From assembly GCF_011057975.1 (NCBI RefSeq), contig NZ_CP049109.1:1209001-1273000 (forward strand): a DNA stretch of 64,000 nt. The letters are read 5' to 3'. Under the pieces are notes generated by a model that was not told the origin of the DNA, did no database searches, and saw only the letters and a program-made list of their open reading frames with translations. The translations under genes were made by a program, and so were the position numbers. Source of the stretch: Sphingosinithalassobacter tenebrarum (GTDB lineage Bacteria; Pseudomonadota; Alphaproteobacteria; Sphingomonadales; Sphingomonadaceae). This document shows positions 19,354-26,877 of this stretch, piece after piece (position 1 is the first letter of the stretch; each line of letters begins with the position of its first letter).

Positions 19354-22300
19354 TCAATGAAAATCGCGGGAGCGGGGAAGTATCCGCACATTGCGTGGAT
19401 GCTGTGGGTTCTGGAACACATCGGCGCGCGAAAGCTGAACCTGCGGCTGGTGTGTTTCAGAGAGGCGGGCGAGTTCGCCGGTACGGTCATGCACCCGCTG
19501 CGCCATCAGATGGATGACACCCTCGGGGCTTTTCTGCACTTCGCCTTCGACCAGCATCAGCCGCGATGCCATGATCTGGCGGCGATAGCGCTCGAACAGG
19601 CGCGCCCAGATGACGACGTTGCAGATACCGCCTTCATCCTCGAGCGTGACGAAGACTGCGTTGCCCTTGCCCGGCCGCTGGCGCACCAGCACCACGCCCG
19701 CCACCTTTGCCCGCATACCGCCTTTCGCCTGCGCTAGTGCCGCGCAGGGCAGCACGCGTTCGGCCTCGAATACCGGGCGCAGGAACGACATCGGATGCGC
19801 CTTCAGCGACAGGCGCGTCGTCTGGTAATCGGCCGCGACTTGCTCCGATAACGGCATGGCGGGGAGGGCGGCCTCGGGTTCCTGCCCCAGCTCGCGTGCC
19901 TTGCTGGCGGCGAAGAGCGGCAATTCGTCGGGCGGGGTGCGGCGCGCCTCCCACAGCCCTTCGCGCCGGTCGAGCCCGATCGAGCGCAGCGCGTCGGCGT
20001 CCGCCAGCAACCGTAGCGCACGTTGCGGCAGGTGCGCTGCGCGCGCCAGCTGCTCGATGCTGCCATTCGGGCGCGTCGCGGCGATGGCGTCGGCCCAGTC
20101 CTGCTTGAACCCGGTGATCTGGCGAAAGCCGAGCCGCAGCGCGTCGCCCTTGGGTCCATCCTCGATGCTATTGTCCCAGTGGCTGTGGTTGATATCGATG
20201 GCGCGCACTTCGACGCCATGTTCGCGCGCGTCGCGGACGATCTGCGCGGGGGCATAGAATCCCATCGGCTGCGAATTGAGGAGTGCGGCGGCGAACACCG
20301 CCGGATAGCGGCACTTCAAATAGGCCGAGACCCAGACGAGCCGCCCGAACGCGATGGCGTGGCTTTCGGGGAAGCCATAGCTGCCGAATCCCTCGATCTG
20401 CTTGAAGCAGCGTTCGGCGAAGTCGCGTTCGTATCCGCGCCGGACCATGCCCTCGACCATCTTGTCGCGAAACACTTCGATCGAACCGAGATTGCGGAAG
20501 GTAGCCATCGCGCGGCGCAGCTGATTGGCTTCGGACGGCGTGAATTCGGCGGCGGCGATGGCGAGTTTCATCGCCTGCTCCTGGAACAGCGGCACGCCCA
20601 ATGTCTTGCCGAGCAGCGCGCGCAGTTCGTTGGGATCGTGCGGCGGGTTGGGCGAAGGGAAATCGACTTTCTCGCGCCCCTGCCGCCGCCGCAGATAGGG
20701 GTGGACCATATCGCCCTGGATCGGCCCGGGCCGCACGATCGCGACCTGGATGACGAGGTCGTAAAATTCTTCGGGGCGCAGGCGCGGCAGCATGTTCATC
20801 TGCGCGCGGCTTTCGACCTGGAACACGCCGATGCTGTCGCCCTTCTGGAGCATTTCGTAGACATCGAGGGCGTGGTCGGGGATGTTCTGGAGCGTGAGGG
20901 GGCGGGCTTCTCCCCGGAATTTACCAGCCCCTCGGCCCGTTTGCCCTTCGACAGGCTCAGCGCAAACGGACGTGGGGGCGTATTGGGCAGGGCGCCGCAC
21001 CCCATCGATCAACTCGAACGCTTTCCGAATACATGTCAGCATTCCCAGCGCGAGGACATCGACCTTCATCAGTCCCAGCGCGTCGATATCGTCCTTGTCC
21101 CATTCGATGAAGGTGCGGTCCTCCATCGCGGCATTGTGGATCGGCACGGTTTCATCGAGCCGGTCCTGTGTCAGCACGAAGCCGCCGACATGCTGCGACA
21201 AGTGACGCGGGAAGTTGAGGATCGCGCCGACGAAATGATTGACGCGCGCGATCTCGGGATTGTCGGGATCGAGGCCGGCTTCGACCACCCGCTCGCGCTC
21301 ATATTGCGAGGCATAGCTGCCCCACACCATGCTCGCGAGGCGCGTGGTGACGTCCTCGCTCAGTCCCAGCGCCTTGCCCACTTCGCGCACAGCGCTGCGC
21401 GGGCGGTAATGAATCACGGTCGCGGCGATCCCGGCGCGATGGCGGCCATAGCGCTTGTACACATACTGCATCACTTCCTCGCGCCGCTCATGCTCGAAAT
21501 CGACGTCGATATCGGGCGGCTCCTTGCGCTCGGGCGAAATGAAGCGGGAGAAGAGCAGGTTGTGCTCGGCCGGGTCGACCGCAGTGATGCCCAGCACGTA
21601 ACAGACCGCCGAATTGGCCGCCGACCCGCGCCCCTGACACAAGATGCCCTGGCTCTGCGCGAAGCGGACGATGTCGTGGACGGTGAGGAAATAGGCGGCG
21701 TAATTGGCCTCGCCGATAATGCCCAGTTCTTCGTCGATCAGTGCGGCGAGTTTGGGCGGCATGCCTTCGGGCCATTGCTGCGCGGCATGGGTGTGGACCA
21801 GCTCGGTGAGCCAGCCCTGCGGGGTATAGCCGGGCGGGACGGGCTCGTGCGGATATTCGTAGCGCAGATCGTCGAGCGTGAAGGCGATGCGGGCGAGGAA
21901 GCCGGGGATTTCGGCGAGCGCTTCGGGTGCAGCGGCGAACAGTCGTGCCATTTCGCGTGGGGATTTGAGATGGCGCTCGGCATTGGCGGCAAGGCTGCGT
22001 CCGGCGGCCTGCACCGTGGTCTTGAGGCGCGTCGCGGTGAGGATGTCGTGCAGCGGGCGCGCTTCGGGTGTGGCATAGAAAGTGTCATTGAGCGCAATCA
22101 GCGGGAGGCCGTTCGCCGTCGCCAGCTCGCGTGCCGCCGCCAGTTCGCGCGCGTCGCGGCCCCCGCGCGGCATCACCGCCCCGAGCCACAGCCGGTTGGC
22201 AAATATCGCGTTAAGGATTTGCAAAGTTTCGCGCGTCGCCGGGGGCATCACGATCAGCAGCAGGTCCTGATGGAAATGCAGCAGATCCTCGATGCGCAAT

Positions 22301-22668
22301 ATGCAATCACCCTTTTGCGCGCGGCGATTGCCGGTGGTGAGCAGGCGGGTAAGACGCCCCCAGCCGTGCCGCGTCATGGGGTAGGCGAGAATATCGGGCG
22401 TGCCGTCGGCAAAGGCGAGGCGCGCGCCGACCACCAGCCGGAAATCGGGCAGTGTCTGCTCCTGCTCCGCCGCCGCCTCGCGCAAGTCACGCAGCGCGAC
22501 ATGCGCGCGGACGACGCCTGCTACCGTATTGCGATCGGCAATGCCGATACCGGCATGGCCCAGCGCCAGCGCTGTCTCGACCATCTCGCGCGGCGTGCTT
22601 GCCCCGCGCAGGAAGGAGAAGTTGGTCGCGGCGGCGAGTTCGGCATAGCCGGTTTCCGGGGCGCTCAT
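19354..22668 (-). CDS. dnaE2: Error-prone DNA polymerase DnaE2 (ImuC)
   Basis: About 1,104 residues: a PHP domain at the N-terminus (YAELAAATNFSFLRGASTP), the polymerase palm with catalytic aspartates in PPDIDVDFEHERREEV, the fingers, and a C-terminal OB-fold region. This is the catalytic subunit of the ImuA-ImuB-DnaE2 translesion mutasome, which makes mutations during the SOS response. The start at 22668 overlaps the imuB stop (ATGA); an in-frame ATG 24 nt upstream is less likely. An unusual in-frame insert of about 30 residues (encoded by roughly 20907-21000) separates CIRKAFELIDGV from RPLTLQNIPD and carries a palindromic repeat also found elsewhere in this window. Confidence 0.95.
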   Translation of the reverse strand: MSAPETGYAELAAATNFSFLRGASTPREMVETALALGHAGIGIADRNTVAGVVRAHVALRDLREAAAEQEQTLPDFRLVVGARLAFADGTPDILAYPMTRHGWGRLTRLLTTGNRRAQKGDCILRIEDLLHFHQDLLLIVMPPATRETLQILNAIFANRLWLGAVMPRGGRDARELAAARELATANGLPLIALNDTFYATPEARPLHDILTATRLKTTVQAAGRSLAANAERHLKSPREMARLFAAAPEALAEIPGFLARIAFTLDDLRYEYPHEPVPPGYTPQGWLTELVHTHAAQQWPEGMPPKLAALIDEELGIIGEANYAAYFLTVHDIVRFAQSQGILCQGRGSAANSAVCYVLGITAVDPAEHNLLFSRFISPERKEPPDIDVDFEHERREEVMQYVYKRYGRHRAGIAATVIHYRPRSAVREVGKALGLSEDVTTRLASMVWGSYASQYERERVVEAGLDPDNPEIARVNHFVGAILNFPRHLSQHVGGFVLTQDRLDETVPIHNAAMEDRTFIEWDKDDIDALGLMKVDVLALGMLTCIRKAFELIDGVRRPAQYAPTSVCAEPVEGQTGRGAGKFRGEARPLTLQNIPDHALDVYEMLQKGDSIGVFQVESRAQMNMLPRLRPEEFYDLVIQVAIVRPGPIQGDMVHPYLRRRQGREKVDFPSPNPPHDPNELRALLGKTLGVPLFQEQAMKLAIAAAEFTPSEANQLRRAMATFRNLGSIEVFRDKMVEGMVRRGYERDFAERCFKQIEGFGSYGFPESHAIAFGRLVWVSAYLKCRYPAVFAAALLNSQPMGFYAPAQIVRDAREHGVEVRAIDINHSHWDNSIEDGPKGDALRLGFRQITGFKQDWADAIAATRPNGSIEQLARAAHLPQRALRLLADADALRSIGLDRREGLWEARRTPPDELPLFAASKARELGQEPEAALPAMPLSEQVAADYQTTRLSLKAHPMSFLRPVFEAERVLPCAALAQAKGGMRAKVAGVVLVRQRPGKGNAVFVTLEDEGGICNVVIWARLFERYRRQIMASRLMLVEGEVQKSPEGVIHLMAQRVHDRTGELARLSETHQPQVQLSRADVFQNPQHPRNVRILPRSRDFH
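20937..20969. repeat. Palindromic repeat inside dnaE2
   Basis: CCGTTTGC (20937-20944) and GCAAACGG (20962-20969) are perfect inverted arms around a core reading CTTCGACAGGCTCAG. In the dnaE2 frame it encodes SVCAEPVEG. The same core (reading SVWAEPVEA in one frame) is in the 31.6 kb intergenic repeat cluster, and a variant is at the right edge of the window. It is a REP-like dispersed element lying in frame in a coding sequence. Confidence 0.85.
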
Positions 22669-24179
22669 GCGAACAGCCCGTGCAGATACCACTCAGGGTC
22701 CGCCTTTTCGCGGCCATAGAGGCCGTGGCGGAACAGCCAGAAACGGTGACCGCTCGCGTCCTCGACCCGATAATAATCGCGCGTCGGCCCGGCGCCTTCA
22801 GGATGGCGCCACCAGGGATAGGCGATCCGTTCCGGCCCTTCGTGGCGGACGACGCGATAGGGGCGACCCTGCCAGGTGAAGTGGCGCGGGGGGCCGTCGG
22901 GGACTTCGGCGATCACCGTCACGCGCTGCGGCGGATCGTAAAGAAAGATCGGGCGCAGCGGCGGCCCGCCGGGGTCCGGGGCATCCCACTCGCCGCGCGG
23001 CGCGCCGACCGGGGCTAGCGCGGCGGCATATTCGGGGAGGTGCTCGTCGCGCGGGCGGAAACAGCGCACGCGTTTGGCGCCGAAGCGCACTGCCAGACGA
23101 TCGAGCAGGGCCTGAAGGTCCGCCGGATCTCGCGCCTGCTCGACCAGGTCTCCTTGCCGCGCCTCCATCGCTTCGGTCCGCGCCACTGCCAGCACGACCA
23201 TGTCGTAGCCGAAGCCTGGGTCGAGCGGATCGGCGAGCGATTCGAGCCTTTCCTCGAACAACCGCACCACCCCCTTGGGATCGCGCAGCGGCGCGCCGCA
23301 CGCGACCGAGAGCCGCGCGACATGGCCGTCGGTGCGGAACAGCGCGAGGTCGAATGCCCGCCCGCCTTCGCCGCGCAGCGTGAGTTGTTCTTCGGCCTGC
23401 CCGGCGAGCCCTTCGACGACATCGAGCAACGGCGCGACGCTCGCCATCGGTTCGGCGAAGCGCGCCTCGACGCGCACCGGCGGCGGCACGCGATGCGGGG
23501 TGATATGGCGATCCTCTTCGCCGAGCAGCCGCGCGAGCCGCACTGGCAATTGTGTCCCGAACCGCGCGGCAAGCGGCGCGCGCGGGCGCCCCGCGAGATC
23601 GCCGATATGGCGCAATCCGGCGCGGCGGAGCGCGACATGGCTTTCCTCGCCGAGATCGAGCGCGGAAACAGGGAGGGCTTCGACAGTGTCGACGCCGAAG
23701 CGTGCCAGCGCCAGCGCGGCATCGGGGGTGGCGGCGATGGCGGTGATTGCTTGCAACCCCATTCGCGCGAGCCGGGTGGCCAGATCCTGTGCGATGCCGC
23801 TTTCGGTCAGGCCCAGCGCATCGCAGCAGCCGGTAATGTCGAGCAGCAGCGCGTCCGCGCCGTCCGCCGCGACCATCGGCGTGTACCGCTCGCATGCCTC
23901 TACCAGCCGGGTGAGCAGCCGCGCATCGGCCCCCGCATCATGCGGCAGCGCGCCGAGCTCGGGGACTCGCGCGCGCGCATCGGCCAGCGCCATGCCCGGC
24001 GCCAGCCCGAGCGCGCAGGCGGCCGGGCTCAGCGCGACGATGCGTTGCGCGCCGCGCTGTTTCTCGACGAGCGCGAACGGGGCGTCAGGCGGCGCGAGAG
24101 ACGCGCCGATCCGCCGTTCCGCCGGCAGGAAGGGCAGATGCGCCACCAGATAGCGGCGCTCGGAAAACAGCCTGCTCAC
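22665..24179 (-). CDS. imuB: Y-family polymerase-like protein ImuB
   Basis: About 504 residues of the ImuB/DNA polymerase Y-family group: RRYLVAHLPFLPAERR at the N-terminus, LGLAPGMALADARARVPEL, LDITGCCDALG and a helix-hairpin-helix region (LRRAGLRHIGDLAGRPRAPLAARFG). ImuB is a catalytically inactive scaffold that links DnaE2 and ImuA to the beta clamp in translesion synthesis. I chose the GTG at 24179 because the frame upstream of it reads through imuA. This leaves a 95-nt overlap with the imuA 3' end, longer than usual; a later start is possible but would cut into the conserved LPFLP segment. Confidence 0.93.
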   Translation of the reverse strand: MSRLFSERRYLVAHLPFLPAERRIGASLAPPDAPFALVEKQRGAQRIVALSPAACALGLAPGMALADARARVPELGALPHDAGADARLLTRLVEACERYTPMVAADGADALLLDITGCCDALGLTESGIAQDLATRLARMGLQAITAIAATPDAALALARFGVDTVEALPVSALDLGEESHVALRRAGLRHIGDLAGRPRAPLAARFGTQLPVRLARLLGEEDRHITPHRVPPPVRVEARFAEPMASVAPLLDVVEGLAGQAEEQLTLRGEGGRAFDLALFRTDGHVARLSVACGAPLRDPKGVVRLFEERLESLADPLDPGFGYDMVVLAVARTEAMEARQGDLVEQARDPADLQALLDRLAVRFGAKRVRCFRPRDEHLPEYAAALAPVGAPRGEWDAPDPGGPPLRPIFLYDPPQRVTVIAEVPDGPPRHFTWQGRPYRVVRHEGPERIAYPWWRHPEGAGPTRDYYRVEDASGHRFWLFRHGLYGREKADPEWYLHGLFA

Positions 24180-24840
24180 GGTCCCATTCCAGTTGCACAT
24201 GCAGCCCCTCGCGCCCGCCGCGCTGGCGCAGCAGGCGCATGTCGAACACCGGATTGCCCGGTGCATTGGCGGGGAGGGGGCTCGAAGCCGCGCTCGCCAC
24301 CTGCCAGCGGCTGTGCGCCGCGCTTGCCCCCGGCTGCGCATCGCCGCGCACCACCAGCACCATCGTGTCGGTGCGCTCGGCCGCCAGCGTCAGCCGCCGC
24401 GAGGCCGTCAGGTCCCATTGCGGCGCGCGGCCGTCGATTTCGAGGAGTACCGCGCCGGGTGCGCCGTGGCGCACGCTGTCCGCCGCGGCCTTCAGCAGTG
24501 CGGGCAGGTCGGGGAGCCGGGTCAGGATGATGGCGTCGGGATCGACTCCCATCGCGGCGAGGCCGGGGCCATAGGGCGCCGCGCGTTGCCTGCGGTCGGC
24601 GATGCGCAGCCACAGCAGCGGTGTTTCGCGCGTGCATTGTCCGCCGCCGAGCAGCAGCGCCATCGCGACCGCCGCGCCCTTGTCCTCGCCTCCGGCACCG
24701 TAGAATTCGTGCAGCCCGTCGCGCCGCAACCCGCCCTGCAGCCAGCGGTCGACATCGGGCACGCCAAATGCGCGGACTTCGCTTTCGCGCAGCGCGCGGG
24801 CCTGTTTCCAGCCGGTTTGGACAGCGGGCGAATCGAACAT
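24085..24840 (-). CDS. imuA: Mutasome protein ImuA (RecA/SulA-like)
   Basis: A 251-residue protein of the ImuA family (FGVPDVDRWLQGGLRRDGLHE, GGEDKGAAVAMALLLGGG, VLLEIDGRAPQWDLTASRRL), the RecA-like first gene of the imuA-imuB-dnaE2 cassette. The start at 24840 lies only 3 bp from a perfect alphaproteobacterial LexA box, so the operator overlaps the ribosome-binding region and the whole three-gene cassette should be induced by DNA damage. The 3' end overlaps imuB. Confidence 0.92.
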   Translation of the reverse strand: MFDSPAVQTGWKQARALRESEVRAFGVPDVDRWLQGGLRRDGLHEFYGAGGEDKGAAVAMALLLGGGQCTRETPLLWLRIADRRQRAAPYGPGLAAMGVDPDAIILTRLPDLPALLKAAADSVRHGAPGAVLLEIDGRAPQWDLTASRRLTLAAERTDTMVLVVRGDAQPGASAAHSRWQVASAASSPLPANAPGNPVFDMRLLRQRGGREGLHVQLEWDREQAVFRAPLSGGASALPAGGTADRRVSRAA

Positions 24841-24843
24841 AAT

Positions 24844-24858
24844 GTTCCCATTATGTTC
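24844..24858 (-). promoter_or_regulatory. LexA (SOS) box of the imu cassette
   Basis: GTTC (24844-24847), seven bases, GTTC (24855-24858) is the direct-repeat LexA operator known from alphaproteobacteria (GTTC-N7-GTTC). It lies immediately upstream of the imuA start codon on the minus strand. Confidence 0.9.
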
Positions 24859-24864
24859 TAATCC

Positions 24865-24914
24865 GGCGTGCATGCAAGCGGACTCGCGACAGCGCGCCCG
24901 CTTGCATGCACGCC
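24865..24914. repeat. Perfect 17-bp inverted repeat between BCCT gene and imuA
   Basis: Arms 24865-24881 (GGCGTGCATGCAAGCGG) and 24898-24914 (its exact reverse complement) enclose a 16-nt spacer. It starts 25 nt after the BCCT transporter stop and ends just before the LexA box when read on the minus strand. It is probably a terminator or insulator for the BCCT transcript, but no T-run follows. The arms contain the self-palindromic octamer TGCATGCA. Confidence 0.8.
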
Positions 24915-24938
24915 GCCCGGAAAGCGTTGAAAGAAAAG

Positions 24939-26495
24939 TCAGAGCGCCTGAGCGCGCACCAGCTGGCGATGTTCGGTGTCGAGCATCCGGTACAACCCGG
25001 CAGCCATCAGCAGCAGGACCAGCGCAAAGGGCAGGCCGGTGACGATCGCGGCGGTCTGCAGGGCACCGAGACCGCCAGCCCAAAGCAGTGCGGCCGCGAG
25101 CAGGCCGATCGTGATCGCCCAGGTAACGCGCGAAACGAAGCTGGCGTGGTGATGGCCGCCCGATGCGATCATCGCCGTCACCAATGCGCCCGAATCCGCC
25201 GAAGTGACGAAGAAGGTGGCGATGATGACCACCGCCAGCCACGAGGCGATTGTCGCCAGCGGGTAATGGGCGAGGAAGGCGAACAGGGCGTCGGGCATGC
25301 TCTTCGATACCGCCTCGGCCAGACCGCCTGCACCGAACATCTCGATATAGAGTGCGCTGTCACCGAACACGGTCATCCAGATGAAAGTGACCAGCGACGG
25401 AACGAGCAGTACGCCGGCGATGAATTCGCGCACCGTGCGGCCAAAGGAAATGCGTGCGATGAAGATGCCGACGAAGGGGGACCAGCTGACCCACCAGGCA
25501 TAATAGAAAATCGTCCAGCCGCCCTGCCAGTTTTCCGGGCTGTAGGTTTCGGTCCAGGTCGACAGATAGATGAAACGCTGGACGTAATAGCCGATATTCT
25601 GGATGAAGCCGTCGAGCAGGAACACCGTCGGGCCGACGACGAACACGAACACCGCCAGCACCAGCGCGAGCACCATGTTGATTTCGGACAGCCGCTTGAT
25701 GCCCTTGTTCAGGCCGAATGCCACCGATGTCGTCGCCAGCGCGGTGATCACCACGATCAGCACGAATTTGGTCGGTGCGTTATCGGGAATCCCGGCCAGG
25801 ATGGTCAGTCCGGCATTGATTTGCGACGCGCCGAAACCAAGCGAGGCGGCAACGCCGCACACCGTTGCGGTGATCGCCAGCACGTCGATCAGATCGACCA
25901 GCAGATTGGGGATCCTGGGAAAGGCGGCCTGGAGGAAGCCGCCGATGCTGAGCGGCATGCCGCGATTGAACGAGGCATAGGCAAGCGCGAGCGCGATGAT
26001 CGCGTAAATGCCCCAGGCATGCAGCCCCCAGTGAAGGAAGGTGACGCCCATCGCGTGCTGGGCGTTGGCGGCAAACCCGCGGGAAGCATGGGCCTCTGGG
26101 TTCGAAAAGAATGTCGAGGGCGGATTGGCGAAATGAGTCACCGGTTCGGCGACGCCATAGAAGAGCAGGCCGATGCCCATGCCGGCGGAAAACAGCATTG
26201 CGAACCAGGTCGCCGTGGAAAATTCGGGCTTTGCTTCCTGCCCGCCCAGACGGATGTGGCCGAACCTGCTGAATGCCAGAATACCACATAAAACCAGGAG
26301 GATATTGACCGTGAAGACCAGCAGCCATCCGAAATTGTCGGTGGCGCCGTCCTGTATCGCCTGGAATATGGTCGATGCCTCAGAGGCGTTGACGAATGCG
26401 AATATGATCAGCGCGCCGATCAGCGCCACGGCGCCGTAGAAAACGACCGGATTGAATCCGGGATCGGCTGCTGGCCCGGTGGAGTCAGAATTCAC
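24939..26495 (-). CDS. BCCT family betaine/choline/carnitine transporter
   Basis: A 518-residue inner-membrane secondary transporter with about 12 helices. The tryptophan-rich BCCT signature is seen as WWVSWSPFVGIFIARISFGR, and the glycine-rich substrate segment as MLFSAGMGIGLLFYGVAEPV. The family imports quaternary ammonium compounds (glycine betaine, choline, carnitine, DMSP) with Na+ or H+. The C-terminal tail is short, lacking the long osmosensing extension of BetP, so it may serve nutrition or constitutive osmolyte uptake. No choline-oxidation genes are adjacent. Confidence 0.93.
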   Translation of the reverse strand: MNSDSTGPAADPGFNPVVFYGAVALIGALIIFAFVNASEASTIFQAIQDGATDNFGWLLVFTVNILLVLCGILAFSRFGHIRLGGQEAKPEFSTATWFAMLFSAGMGIGLLFYGVAEPVTHFANPPSTFFSNPEAHASRGFAANAQHAMGVTFLHWGLHAWGIYAIIALALAYASFNRGMPLSIGGFLQAAFPRIPNLLVDLIDVLAITATVCGVAASLGFGASQINAGLTILAGIPDNAPTKFVLIVVITALATTSVAFGLNKGIKRLSEINMVLALVLAVFVFVVGPTVFLLDGFIQNIGYYVQRFIYLSTWTETYSPENWQGGWTIFYYAWWVSWSPFVGIFIARISFGRTVREFIAGVLLVPSLVTFIWMTVFGDSALYIEMFGAGGLAEAVSKSMPDALFAFLAHYPLATIASWLAVVIIATFFVTSADSGALVTAMIASGGHHHASFVSRVTWAITIGLLAAALLWAGGLGALQTAAIVTGLPFALVLLLMAAGLYRMLDTEHRQLVRAQAL

Positions 26496-26877
26496 GTTCG
26501 CAAAGTCCCTATGAAGTATAAAAGGTCGAATTAAGGAATAATATCGACAAAAGATTCAATCAGAACTTGGGAGTTTTTCAGGCTATTTGATTCGACTTCC
26601 CAAATCCTTCTATCCAGATTGCAATGGTTATCGGCGTCTAACGCAGCTGTTGCATCATTGCAACGCCTTGGCCGATATTGGCTGCGGTGCAGCATGTTAG
26701 CGGTTGGCAAACGCGACATTTGCCGGGATAAGTGAAACGGAAACGTAACATCTTTCGGCTGGCGCACGGCAATTTCGCCGTGTGCGGCCCTTTGCGCATA
26801 TTCGGCGCACGTGTTGTGCCGGGGCTGTGCCGCAGTCCGGCGAAGGGGCAGCCACCAACAACCTGGGGAACAACACC
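26496..26877. promoter_or_regulatory. Divergent promoter region, BCCT transporter / TonB receptor
   Basis: This 382-bp region has no gene. It is noticeably richer in AT than its surroundings. It contains the palindrome GTTGCA-TCAT-TGCAAC (26649-26664) and an inverted repeat GCACGGC (26764-26770) / GCCGTGT (26777-26783). Either could be an operator or a 5'-leader hairpin of the TonB receptor mRNA; no family-specific box is recognised. Confidence 0.4.

Noticed and set aside
15385..19737. A very long open frame on the plus strand opposite the oxoprolinase gene
   Set aside because: It has the codon-shadow composition (rich in His, Arg, Asp, Gly) expected opposite a GC-rich gene; the minus strand has a complete, motif-bearing enzyme.
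20023..22719. A long open frame opposite dnaE2
   Set aside because: Composition typical of an antisense shadow; the minus strand carries an intact polymerase with catalytic motifs.
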